DNA of 64,000 nt, from NCBI GenBank assembly GCA_030144725.1, contig JASKMD010000006.1:2591433-2655432 (forward strand), in the 5' to 3' direction. The notes under the pieces were generated by a model. The model made no database searches. It saw only the letters and a program-made list of their open reading frames with translations, and had not been told where the DNA came from. Position numbers and translations under genes: made by a program. This document shows, one piece after another, positions 10,527-43,202 of the stretch. Source of the DNA: Haematococcus lacustris (lineage: Eukaryota > Chlorophyta > Chlorophyceae > Chlamydomonadales > Haematococcaceae). The first letter of the stretch is position 1, and each line of letters starts with the position of its first letter.

Positions 10527-11576
10527 ATGCCCCCGAGGGGGAAACGAAAGCGCCCCGTCTCTCCCGCGCAGAGTGCAGCAGGTAAGCCGCAAAGCTCAAC
10601 GACAGCCGCTAGGCCCCCCCGAAGCTAACTGACGACGCGACGCAGTGTGCGACACGCGACATTGCGGTTCCGTGCATCAAACCCTGCCGTGCGTGTGCTG
10701 TGCCTTCCCGTGTCTACAGGCGCCAGTGACAGTGGGCAGCAAGTCCAGGGGCAGGGGCAGGCTGTCAAGGTAGTGATTGCAGAGAGGCGCCAGGTCATCA
10801 AGGCAGCCTTGCGTGGCCTTGTGGAGGCAGCCCAGCCTGATCTCAGCCCAGCTCAAGTCGACGCAGTTGTGGCAGAGGTCAACAAGCGTATGACCATGGG
10901 CAGCAAGCAGTGTGTCCTGGCAGGAGTCCTGTGCCTGTCAGTGTTGCTGCAGTCCTTCCTAGGTCAGCCCACTCGAGGCTTCCCAGCAGCAGGTCCAGCC
11001 CCAGGTCCCCCTCCCCCACCTGACCCAGCCTTCCCTCCTTATGCTCACCCCCACCTTGCCTCACGCAGCTCCCCATGCACTGCAGTCGCCCCAGCCCAGC
11101 TGCCTCCCCCCCTGCCCAGGCCCCCCCTCTCCCAGCCCAGGCCCCACCTCCCCCTGCCCCTGCCCAGGACCCCCCCCCTCCCCCAGCCCAGGACCCCCCT
11201 GCCCCTGCGCAGGACCCCGCCCCACCCCCAGCCCAGGCCACCCCCGCCCAGGCCCCCCCCTCCCCCTCCCCCAGCTCAGGCCCAGCCCCTCCCTGCAGCA
11301 CCTGGCCCAGCCCCACCACCCCAGGCCCCCCCAGCGGGCAGGTGGCTGGACCGGGACACCAACGGGTGCCTGAACTTGCAGCGCATTGGGGAGAGCAGGC
11401 AGCGCCCCATAGAGCTGTGCCGATGGGATGACCTTGAGGCTCTGTCCCTCATTGGCAAGGAGTACCAGCAAGGCTACAAGCTGGTCAATGACCGGGTGCC
11501 CAAGGGCAGGCAGTGGTTGCACCGGGCTGCAGAGTACCGGCGGGGCATTGATGGTCGGGCCCGCAACAATGCATAA
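10527..11576 (+). CDS. Pro-rich protein of unknown function with conserved C-terminal block, two exons
   Basis: Exon 1 is 10527-10581 (MPPRGKRKRPVSPAQSAA, a short basic start resembling a nuclear localisation signal). Exon 2 is 10720-11576, joined in phase 1. A short helical region (KVVIAERRQVIKAALRGLVE) is followed by a long Pro/Ala/Leu-rich middle. The C-terminal block includes AGRWLDRDTNGCLNLQRIG, then IELCRWDDLEAL, then EYRRGIDGRARNNA. That block is complex and unlikely to be a reading-frame accident. From memory, closely similar C-terminal blocks occur in many hypothetical proteins of Haematococcus, which would make this a dispersed family. No catalytic motif is visible. Confidence 0.6.
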
Positions 11577-12216
11577 GTAGTTTCACACAGGCTGTCAGCC
11601 TTACAAAGCACAATGCTCTTAGTTTTGATGAGGAGCCCAGTGGTCTGTCCCGGGAAAGTGCCACCAGAGTGGGGTTTGCAGTCATCAAGGGTGCGACCGA
11701 GGATGCTACAACTTGTTTGTAGTAGCTGAGTGAGACTACCCACAGCCCAACATGTTGTTCCTTGTTGAATACGTTTTGTTGGGCTGGCCTCTGTTCCACC
11801 CTCCGTTACTTCTGCCTGAAGCAAGGTGTTGGGCAGTGGCTGGCGATAATCGTGGTGAGCCAGGGAAAAGTTACTTGCTGACCACCTCAACCTGCAGCCG
11901 ACAACACCAGGTACAGTATGTGACTTGTGCCAGCTGCATGGGCCGTCATTGGACCTATCAAGGCTGTAGCCTGTTCCGGACACCTGCTATTGGTTTTGGT
12001 GGGCACCAGTTGCTAGACTCATTAAAACTTTGTCAGTGCTGGGACACTGCTTACCTCAGAGCTGGACATAACAGTCCTGCGCGCAAGCTCCACTCACGAG
12101 GCAGCGGACCGGGCCCTTGTAATGAATTTATTTTGTACTTTGATGGTGCCATGCGCTTCGTGATTTGACCACGCGCAGCTCGCGCTCGCCTGCAGTGAAT
12201 ACTCGCAGCTCACGCG
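11577..12216. other. Intergenic region before the thioredoxin gene
   Basis: No gene recognised. The algal polyadenylation-like word TGTAA occurs at about 12117, some 540 bases after the preceding stop. Sequence directly before 12217 is the presumed promoter of the thioredoxin gene, but no element can be named. Confidence 0.4.
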
Positions 12217-15200
12217 ATGCAGGTTTTACGATCCTCCGCGGCTCCGACACGAATCCACAACCACCCGTTGATTTTCCCTGCGCCACACCCTCGCGTGCGT
12301 CCATCGCATCCGCGCACCAGACACTTACGATGCAGGTTGCGTGTAGTATCGGGTCTCTTCGGGAACGCCACGGCACAACAGCCTGCACCAGCAGCCTCGG
12401 AAGGCTCCGGAGCCTGGTACAAGCGAGGTGCTGACCTCTGGGTGTCGGTAGGTCGCATCTTCGTTCCCTCGCATGCCAGCTCGACATGCACTTCCTGCAC
12501 CTTGCACCGTCCTGGACCCTGATGCGCTCCCAGGTGCACTCTGTTGCGGAGTTTGAGCAGGAGGTGCTCAAGGTAAAGGCTTGTCCCAAAGCAGCCAGAG
12601 CAGCCAGAGCAGCAGGCATTGACATGATGAGACGGCAACACACCGCGCTCGTTGATGGTGTTGATAGTGCAGGCCGACAAGCTTGTATGTGTCGACTGGT
12701 ATGCACCCTGGTGTGCCAGCTGTCAGCGCTCGTACCCAGGTGAGGGCGTAGGGGGCAGGGTGTGGCCGCAGGGCCACAGGCAGATAGGGTGGGCCGCAAG
12801 CAGGTGGAGTAAGGCGAGTGGTCAGGAGAGGGGAGTGAGAGGAGTGAGAGGAGAGCAGCGAGATGATGCTGTGCGCTGGCTTCCCTTGACGCAGAGGTGT
12901 GCAACGTCATCAGCTGTAACCCTGACCTGCGCTCCGCATTCAAGTTTGTCAAGGTAGGAGGGTATCTGCTGTGCCTCCACCCACAACCCCACCCACCCCA
13001 TCCCCCATCCTATGCCACCCTGGCCCTACCTTCACCCCAGGCTGGCTGCCCCATGTCCGCCCCCAGTGGTGGTAGGCAGGCAGATGTACTCGGGGAAGCC
13101 AGAGGTTAGTCAGCAGCCAGTCAGTCAGGGAGGCAGTTGGTCAGTTGGTCAGGTGGGCGGGGAGGTGGGCAGGCCAGGGTGTTCGTTTCAGGGTTGGTCT
13201 CACTTTCCGGAGTGTGACTGTGACTAAGGATGACTCACCCAGCCTGCCAGGCCCAGGACTAGGCATTGCAGCTGGGTGGGTTCCTGGCAGTGGGGTGCCG
13301 CCTGAGCAGCCAGGCATGCGCTCCAAGATGTGCCCACCGTGAAAGCTTGACATGTGTGATGTATGTGACCCTGCACTCATAATTCGTAGCTTCACCCCAG
13401 CAAGGTGCTCCATCCCTCCTGCTGCCCAATCCGGGCGCTTTGTCTGTCTGACAGTTGCCTTGCTGCCGAGCTAAAGTTAGGTCTGCCTGCTGGCTGCCCG
13501 CTGTGGCCAGTGGCTGAGCTAGCTTGGCTCCAGCGGGGTCTTCCATGGAGTCAGCAGATGGGCCTGCCCTGCCTCCCTAACACGGCCCCCCCACCCCTGC
13601 CGTGTGGGGTTGGGGTTAAGGTTAGGGTTAACCCTAACCCTAACAGGGTTAACCCTAACCCTAACGGGGTTAACCCTAACCCTAACGGGGTTAACCCTAA
13701 CGGGGTTAACCCTAACCCCACACGGCCCCCCCAGCCCCACCCCTGCCGCTCCCATCCCCTATGCCTCATGCCCCCTCTTCTTACCCACTGTTGCCACCAC
13801 CATTTGCGCTGATGTTGGTGGGGCCCTAAGGGGCTGCTGGCCTGCTGCTCCTGGTGCAGGTCTGCATTGATGACTTGCCAAAAAGTTTTAGTCGCCAGGT
13901 GAGGCCTTGACCCCTGACCCCTGACCCCTGACCCCTGACTCCTGACCCCTGACCCCTGACCCGTATCCTTGAATCCGTGCCCACCCTCCCTGCTGTACTA
14001 CACACTACACTGTGCCAGGAAGCCTCATGGCAGCCCAGCCCCACAGACAGCCAGGATTCCCCTTCACCCTACCCCCCCTCACCCATCCCCCTCCCACCTG
14101 CCCTGGCCGCCCCCCGCTTCAGTTCCTCGCTTCCCAGCTGCTCACACTAGCCTACGTACACGCTTGCTTCATGTCCCGTTCCTCATAACAGCTGCTCCTG
14201 CCCACCTACGTCACCTACGTCACGCACGCTCACCTACTGCTCAGCTGCTAGCTCATGGTGGTGTTGGGAGGAGCACAGCTGGGGCTATCGACGCAAGGCA
14301 GGGGGCACGGCTTCTCAAGCGTCCGCTCTGAGCCGCTAGGGTTCGCGTTGCAGTTGTCCAAATTACCAGCTCGGCCAAAAACGTTGCCATAAGCAGCTCC
14401 TGACCTAGACCTGGTCAGGGACGGGGATTGAGGGATGATGGGGATCCTTCACAAGGCACCTGGTCAGGGGTGAGGGTGAGGGGTCAGGGCTCAGGGTGCT
14501 TGACAGGTCACACACAGGTCACACACTGCTTCCCCTGCTGCTGCCCCTGCTTCCCCTGCTGCCCCTGCTTCCCCTGCTGCTGCCCCTGCTGCCCCTGCTG
14601 CTGACCCTGCTGCCCCTGCCGCCCCTGCTGCCCTTTCTGCTGCCCCTGCTGCTGACCATGCTGACCATGCTGCCCCTGCTGCCCCTTCTGCTGACCATGC
14701 TGCTGACCATGCTGCCCCTTCTGCTGCCCCTGCTGCTGCCCCTTCTGCTGCTGCCCCAGGAGGGAGTGTCGGCCCTGCCCCGCCTGTCCGTCTACAGCCC
14801 GGGTCAGGGCCGGGTGCTGGTGCTGGACATCCCCTTCTCAAAGGTCAAGCACCTGCGCAAGGTGAGGGGCCCAGCCTGCCTGCCATGGCACCCTGAGGGA
14901 GCTGGGCTGTGGGAGGGGGGCACTGCCGGCATGGGGGCAGGGGCAGCTCGCCAGCCAGGGCCCTGTGAAGTGGAGGAAGGGGAGGGTCATGGGCATTGCC
15001 AGGGGAGCACCACAGCCCCACCCTGGGAAAGGGGAGGGGGTAGGGGACTGCAGGCGGCAGGGCCAAGGCTGCAGCTTGGGGCTACACAGATAAGCACCTA
15101 AGCTGAGACAGTTTGACACGGGGAGTGGCATAACTCATCACTTGCTTGGATGAAACGAATGCAACTCGTATCCTTGGAGAGATCTAGAAGTCCTCTAGCT

Positions 15201-16811
15201 GCCGATGCCCCCGGCTCAGTATAATCCTGAAGGACAGGAGACTTATGACTTGGCCAGTGGGATACTCCCCCTAAAACCGGCTTTTCAAACTAAGAGCACT
15301 TATGTTGAGATGCTCAAGTACAAACTGCATCACTATATGTCCAAGCACCAGATGGCACCAAAAATCCACAGAAAAGTTGTGTTGTGAGTCGAAAGTTAAA
15401 GCATCACGATGTGCCCCCCCCCCTACACACGAGCCCCTCCGCCATACTTAGTTGCCCTTATGGAAACCTGCTCTTCCAGCTCCCGCCTGTTGTAGAACTG
15501 GTCCACTGCCCGGAAATACAACGGAGGTTGCTCCTCCATTGAGCAACTAACAGCTGCAACCATCATATCGTCGGTCACATTTAGGCGCTTCCATGGTGCT
15601 AGAGTCGCGGTGCTTTTGCCAGCTTGGATGGAGGCTTTAGCAGCTGCCAGCAGCTGCTCCTTGTTTGGGGGAATTAAGCCTGTCTCGGCAAACGCACGCT
15701 TCAATGGCTTCGTTTAGTACGGTATTATTTTAATATTTATTCATACTATTAAACTCAGTTTAATTCTATGGCTTCATTTGCTGCTCGGGCTTGCATTAGG
15801 GAAGAAGTGTGGCAGACCCTTGCTCACACGGACCTCGCAGGCCCACTGCACTGCTCCAAGGTGGTCCAATCTGGTCACCCCCCTACCCTGCGCTTTGGCC
15901 CCCTTGAGAATGCTGACCAGCTGCATCTCCTCTGCCTCAGTCAAAGCTGTCGGTCTCCCCCTTGTAGCAACCCTACCCCCCATGTTGATAAAGTCGCTGA
16001 GGGTGGAGCGGGGGACGCCATGCTGTTTTGCCACAGCACGCACGGAAGGGCGCGCAACCCCCCTCTTGTACTTGAAAAGGGCCTGAGCGGCGGCTGCAAG
16101 CATGCTAGCCCTGTGGCGTGCCCCGTTCGAAGCTTTGCTAGACCTCCTAGTGCGTGTGACAGAAGCGGTGATCATCTGAGCGAGGGCCGGGGCCTGAGCT
16201 TTGCAAGTAGAAAAGCTATTTTTTGATACATGCAAAATTTTCTGCCCAACATGGCAAGCGCTACCGCCGGACAGCCGCACATTTGACCCCAGCTCCTGGT
16301 AGTCGCGGCCGGGCCTTGACTCCGGATGGGGTTAAAACCGGCGGTCCCGGCAGTGTTGAGATCTCTGCCCCCACAACGCGCAAACATGACGCGGCCCGAC
16401 AACCACCCAAGTAACTACCTAAGAACGCGATGCGCGGGAATAACGGGGGCTCTCGGTAAAGAATTAAGAGAACACGAGGAACGGGGTGTACCGACTTAGG
16501 TGCTTATCTGTGTAGGGCCAGGCAGGGCTGCTGGGGCTGCTGTCTTACACAGGCAGGGCTGCTGGGGCTGCTGTCCTGGACGCCACTCACCCCGCCCCGC
16601 CCTGCCCCTGCCCCTGGCTTGGCCCAGCTGCTTGGCTCACAGTCCTGCCCTGGTCCAGCCAGCCTGGCCCTGCCCTGCCCTGCCCTGCCCTGGCCCTGGC
16701 CTGCAGAACCTTGAGGTGGTGGCCGCCAACCCTGACTCCACGCTGACGCTGGACCCCAACGGCTTTGTGGTGGCCACTGGGCCGCGCAAGACTGCAGAGG
16801 AGGCAGCCAGG
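12217..16811 (+). CDS. ACHT-type (atypical) chloroplast thioredoxin domain, 7 exons; possibly the N-terminal half of a fusion protein
   Basis: Disulfide/redox protein. Exons are 12217-12447, 12534-12572, 12673-12739, 12895-12953, 13860-13898, 14760-14861 and 16707-16811, all with consistent phases. Residues 1-60 are Arg/Pro/Ser-rich (probable plastid transit peptide). The thioredoxin fold starts at VHSVAEFEQEVLK (78-90). The active site is APWCASC, with Cys104 and Cys107. A cis-proline is likely at Pro152 (SALPRLSVY), followed by VLVLDIPFSKVKHLRK. The WCASC site and the Phe-Ser-Lys-Val-Lys-Lys-Leu-like ending match the ACHT group. Exon 7 ends KTAEEAAR in phase 0 and can splice to the exon at 17518 (VAAQRAAEVAALEAA), continuing one helical stretch. 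Otherwise the frame reads through to a stop at 17007-17009. Confidence 0.75.
13604..13730. repeat. Interstitial telomere-like repeats (TTAGGG/CCCTAA) in palindromic arrangement
   Basis: Lies in thioredoxin intron 4. A short TTAGGG-strand run (GGTTAGGGTTAACCC) flips to CCCTAACCCTAAC, then units of about 21 bases (GTTAACCCTAACCCTAACGG) recur. The whole is bounded by CCGTGTGGGGTT on the left and AACCCCACACGG on the right, an inverted pair. GTTAAC junctions mark each strand flip. Confidence 0.92.
13905..13962. repeat. CCCCTGAC octamer tandem repeat
   Basis: About seven copies of TGACCCC(C), one with a base change (ACTCCTGA), directly after thioredoxin exon 5 in intron 5. Confidence 0.85.
14525..14759. 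repeat. Imperfect CTG/CCC pyrimidine-rich repeat abutting a 3' splice site
   Basis: Units such as CTGCTGCCCCTG and CTGCTGACCATG repeat up to the acceptor CCCCAG at 14759, forming an unusually long polypyrimidine tract before thioredoxin exon 6. A long antisense Ser/Arg/Gly ORF across it is a repeat artefact. Confidence 0.85.
15085..16512 (-). mobile_element. pogo/Tc1-mariner-like element in intron 6 with TA target duplication
   Basis: Terminal inverted repeats CACAGATAAGCACCTAAG (15085-15102) and its exact reverse complement (16495-16512) are flanked by TA dinucleotides (15083-15084, 16513-16514). TA duplication and a psq-type helix-turn-helix protein inside point to the pogo branch of Tc1/mariner. 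It is 1,428 bp. Its GC content falls to a strongly AT-rich patch at about 15718-15775, unlike the surrounding intron. It lies antisense to the host gene. Confidence 0.85.
15423..16280 (-). pseudogene. Internally deleted pogo-like transposase remnants
   Basis: Two minus-strand ORFs remain. 16280-15774 encodes an N-terminal part with a psq/CENP-B-type helix-turn-helix (VRAVAKQHGVPRSTLSDFI, then GRPTALTEAEEMQLV). 15704-15423 encodes a C-terminal part beginning KRAFAETGLIPPN, a string typical of the end of pogo/jerky transposases. The catalytic DDE domain expected between them is absent; only about 70 AT-rich bases separate the pieces. The copy should not be able to transpose itself. Confidence 0.7.
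16516..16590. repeat. Short tandem duplication beside the pogo-like element
   Basis: The phrase GGCAGGGCTGCTGGGGCTGC occurs twice about 32 bases apart (from about 16522 and about 16553), just outside the right terminal repeat. Confidence 0.7.
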
Positions 16812-17234
16812 GTGGGTGGGGCGGTGGAGGCAGGGGTGGGGGCGGGGGCGGGGGCGGGGGTGAGGAGTAGGGGTCACAGTAGGCCGCAGGAGCAGCAGCC
16901 TTCCCTCCCCCTCCCCTCCCCTTGTCTCCCCCCCCCTTGTCCTCCCCCGCCCACCGTGTCTTGCCCTGACGCCTTGACGCGCCAGTCACCCTCACCCCCT
17001 GTGGCCTGACAAGGCAGGCAGGCAGGGTCTGAGCCAGTGCAGCGGCTCAGCCTCACCTCCTGCTCACAGGGGGCGACTCAGCACAGCGGCTGTAGACTCA
17101 GCCTTACCTCCTGCTGCCTCCTCTCAGCCTCAGTAGTATGGCCAGTACAGGCAGCACAGCACAACCCCAGCACAGCATACAGCCCATACGCGCAAGACGA
17201 CCTAAACATTACAGCAACCATGTAGCAAACAGAA

Positions 17235-17410
17235 TATGAAGGGACAAAAAAGGGAGGGCAAAACAACGCTATAAAAAGGAGGCAAAAAACAGGAGGTGAC
17301 AAAAAAGGAAGCCCAAAAACGCTATGAAAGGTGGCAGAAAAGAAGACAAAATCCCGCTATAAACAGTGACAAGAAAGGAGATCAAAGAGCTGAAAGCGGC
17401 TATAGGGCAA
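17235..17410. repeat. A-rich purine tract with diverged tandem units in intron 7
   Basis: The words CGCTATAAAA, CGCTATGAAA and CGCTATAAAC recur at intervals of about 50-60 bases, with AAAAAAGGA-type runs between them. Composition contrasts sharply with the C/G-rich introns around it. It may be a diverged minisatellite or part of an old insertion. Confidence 0.6.
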
Positions 17411-17517
17411 AGAGCAGAGAGCAAGCGGTGGGGGCCACCCCCAGCCTGCCTCCTGCCTCCAGCCCCCTGCCCCTGCGGTCTGCCAGTCAGCCCCAGCCTC
17501 CTGTCTCCTGACCACAG

Positions 17518-39887
<22,370 letters not shown>

Positions 39888-41119
39888 GGGGCAAGAGGGG
39901 CAAGCAGGGAGGGGGGGGGGGCATAGGGGAAGGCAGGGGAGGGCAGGGGCCAAGCAGGGGTGAGCAGGGGGGCAAAGGAGGAAGCAGGGGGAGGCAGGGG
40001 CAAAGTAGTGGGGGAAGCAGGGGCGGTGTGATGAGGGGCAAGGAAAGGCAAGGGGGACAGCTCTGGCCTGGGCTGAGAATAGGATATGGCAGGGTGTGGG
40101 GCGAGGGGCAAGGCAAGGGCGGGTGCTCGGGCAGTAGGGCGTTGGGGCTGGCATAGCCTCATGCGGCCACAAGCTAGGGTTCAGTGATTTGTGGCATGGA
40201 CCGTATTCTTCGACTCAGTGACTCAATAGCTCATCAGTGGTATCAGCCTTTCTCCGGCGGTGCTGTCGTCCGTGTTTGGAGTGATGTCGGCACGTCACTG
40301 GATGAGTGGGCACGGCAACGCTCGTGCGGTGATGTTATACTCGTTCGACATTACTGTATTTTGTCGCACGGGCACATGGAGAAGACGTGAGTGAGGGGTG
40401 CTGGCGGCAAACCCGTTGATCAGTTCCGGGGGCTCGATGCTGCTTGGCTTGGCGTGTAAACATACGACTCCTGTGCAGAAGCTTCGCCAGATCCTGACCA
40501 CGACATGAGTGTGGCAATCTGCGACTCGTTCCAGCTCTGCTGAGCTGGTGTTGGCATCAGCATCATCAGCATCAGCATCATCTGTATCATTGCATGGCAT
40601 GGCATTTGCCGAGTTGCGGTCCAGTTGAAATCACAGCAACCGCTCGACCGCCAAGCACCGGGACACCTGGCCACCTGCACGCTCAAGGGATCATGTTTGT
40701 GTGCCAATCCATTCCCGGCTGGCCGACGTAGCGCTTTACTGTAAAGTTTACGCCCCCCCCAAGTGGTACGCCCAGTGCTGCGGCCCACAACGCTCCCACT
40801 GTCCTACATGGGTCATGATGGACCATAGAGAGTGGGGATAGAGAGAATGGACCATAGAGATCATGGTTGCTGCAGCCTCGTACTCCGCTCCGGCTCCGGC
40901 TCGACAAAGTAGCTGCCATCGAGGCAATGCCCGGGTGGGCCTGCCCGGGTGGTTGATCTGGTTGCGCCTGGTAGTTGGTGTTCGGTTCCGAGTCGATGCA
41001 GTGCCTCGTTGCTTTCCCAAATACAGCCGGACAGAGAGCTGTCGTTTCAGCATTGCTCGACCAGCTGCCTCTCGTTCCTGACACCGCACCAGGTAGCCCC
41101 CTCTCCATCGTGGCACAGG
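39888..41119. other. Intergenic region between the NifS-like gene and UFC1
   Basis: Begins with a G-rich, AGGGGCA-type imperfect repeat (39888-40160), then mixed sequence. A small tandem of CATCAGCAT words lies at 40555-40585, and ATAGAGA-type repeats at 40825-40862. No gene is recognised; minus-strand ORFs here have no recognisable content. Confidence 0.4.
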
Positions 41120-43202
41120 ATGGCCGAGTCCTTCGACTCCGGCACTCGTGAGCGCGTGCAAAAGATCCCACTGTTGACCACCAATGCTGGCCCCCGCGAC
41201 AAGGACAAATGGAACGACCGACTGAGAGAGGTGCTTTACATGGGCTGCGGGCGCTGCAGCCAACGCGGTCGCACCTTGGCCTTGACCTTGACCTTGGCGC
41301 TGACCCATGGCCCCAGGAGCTGCGGGCGCTGATTCAGTACATCCAACACAACAAGGACAGCGACATGGATTGGTTCACCATAGAGCCAGTGGACGGGGTG
41401 CGTGTCAGGGAGCTGCTGAGATGGTGGCACCTGATGTGGCACTTGAACCAAGGCTCCAGCTGCCCACCAGCACCCCTACAACAGCGCCCCCTCAGCAGCA
41501 CCCCCTGCCCCACCGCACCCTGCTGCATTCCGCACTGAACCCACCTCCCTTTCCCCATCCCCTCAACGGATGTGTAGCTTGGCAATACCCCACACACAGG
41601 CCCCCCATGCAAGCCTCCCCTTAGGCTCCCCACACCTCACCACGTGATCTACTCTGCACAGAGCCCCACTCATCTGACCCTCAGCTACCATGCTGCCCCT
41701 CCTCCACCCCCCACCCCCTTCCCCTGACCGCCCCCCTCCCCCCTCACCCCTGCCTGACCCCTCGTGTTCCGGCCTCTCCCCACTCCCTCCCCCCCACCAT
41801 GCTCAGACGGCACCCCCATACCCACCCCACCCCACCTCCCCACCCCATCATGCCCCCCACCCCCACCATGCCCACATGTCACCCCACTGCCCCCAGGGGC
41901 ATAGCTGGCGCGGGAAGTGCTGGTACATCCACAACCTGGTGCGCTACGAGTTTGACTTCCGGTTCGACATCCCCGCCACCTACCCCGCCATCGCCCCTGA
42001 GATAGAGCTGCCGGAACTGGACGGCAAAACGGCCAAGATGTACCGAGGAGGGAAAATTTGCCTCACTATACACTTCAAGCCGCTGTGGGCGAAAAACAGG
42101 TAGACGGCGGGCGTGGCAGGGGCTGTTGGGCCAGCAGGGAGGCAAGGGAAGCAGGAGCAACTGGGGCAGCAGTGGCGGCAAGAGCAACAGTTGCGGAAGG
42201 GCCAGTTGGCAGCAGCTGCAGCATCAGGCCGCTGTGGATGCGTGCAGTCTGCAACACGCCGGTGTCTCGCTGTTGCGATTGGCTTTGGGAAAAAAGAAGC
42301 TAAGGCGCGGTTGAGGGCGCCCGGCCTTCTCGGGCCGCAGTGCTGCAATTGCGGTGCGCGGGCGTGGTCTTGTGGACACCGGCAGCCGTGTGGGGAGCCC
42401 ATGGGTGGGTCGACATTGTTTTAGAGGTGCGCTCGCTTCCAACTTCCAGCGATGCAGCTTTCCACACGGCTGCCGGTGTCGTCAAGACCACGCCCGCGCA
42501 CCGCGGTTGCAGCACTGCGGCCCGAGAAGGCCGGGCGCCCTCAACCGCGCCATGGCTTCTTTCTTCCCAAAGCCAATCGCAACAGCGAGACACCGAAGAG
42601 TGACGGTCAGTTGTCAGTGAAGAAGAAGAAGAAGAAGAAGAAGACTACTCCGGTATTCACCGGCGTGCATTAAGGGAGGAGCTACCGCCTGGGGCGCGGC
42701 CTGCTCCCACCAATCGAGCCAAGGAAGAGGCGACCCCCCTACCCTCCCTCCCTCTTAGTAGCCCTTAGTCTGTAGCTTGTCTTTGCAATGGAGGTCAATG
42801 AAGATGCAATAAGGCTTGAGAACTGCTAGTCAACTGCCATGAGCGCATGAAATGGCATGTCCAACGTATGTGCATGCAAGGTCCAGGAAGGCGCTGGCAG
42901 GGGCTAGGTGGCCGGGTAGCAGACAGCGTTGCGTCGCCACCTTCTACAGCAACCATGTCACACGTGTGACCCCTCTGCCTTGTCACAGGTCTCACATCAC
43001 ATTCACATGGCAATGACCTGTATATGACCGCCCCTGATCCTGCCCCCTGACCCTTACCCTGCCCCGTGACCCTGCCCCCTGACCCTGCCCCCGCAGCCCT
43101 CACTTCGGCATTGCCCATGCGCTGTGCCTAGGCCTTGCCCCCTGGCTGGCCGCCGAGATCCCTTACATGGTGGAGGCAGGGGTCATACAGGCCAAGGTGT
43201 AA
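41120..43202 (+). CDS. UFC1: Ubiquitin-fold modifier-conjugating enzyme 1 (UFC1), 4 exons
   Basis: E2-like enzyme that accepts Ufm1 from UBA5 and passes it to UFL1 in UFMylation, an ER-linked pathway. Exons 41120-41230, 41317-41397, 41897-42099 and 43097-43202 (TAA) give 166 residues, close to the 167 of the human protein. Conserved strings are [49 protein letters not shown], then [19 protein letters not shown] with catalytic Cys119 and the TAK loop (109-111), then HFKPLWAKN and [20 protein letters not shown]. The ATG is the first in frame with the conserved start. The polyadenylation-like word TGTAA overlaps the stop codon. The last intron contains an inserted hairpin element. Confidence 0.96.
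42260..42595. repeat. Foldback element (two 135-bp inverted arms) in the last UFC1 intron
   Basis: Arm 42260-42394 is the near-exact reverse complement of 42462-42595, beginning CGGTGTCTCGCTGTTGCGAT on both outer ends, with a 67-base loop. I estimate 90% identity or more between arms by eye. No clear target-site duplication is visible. A GAA microsatellite (42619-42644) follows. It is MITE-like but cannot be assigned to a superfamily. Confidence 0.88.

Noticed and set aside
41120..43202. Ordinary ubiquitin E2 enzyme
   Set aside because: It lacks the HPN motif of ubiquitin E2s and has the UFC1-specific TAK loop and GGKICLT active-site context.
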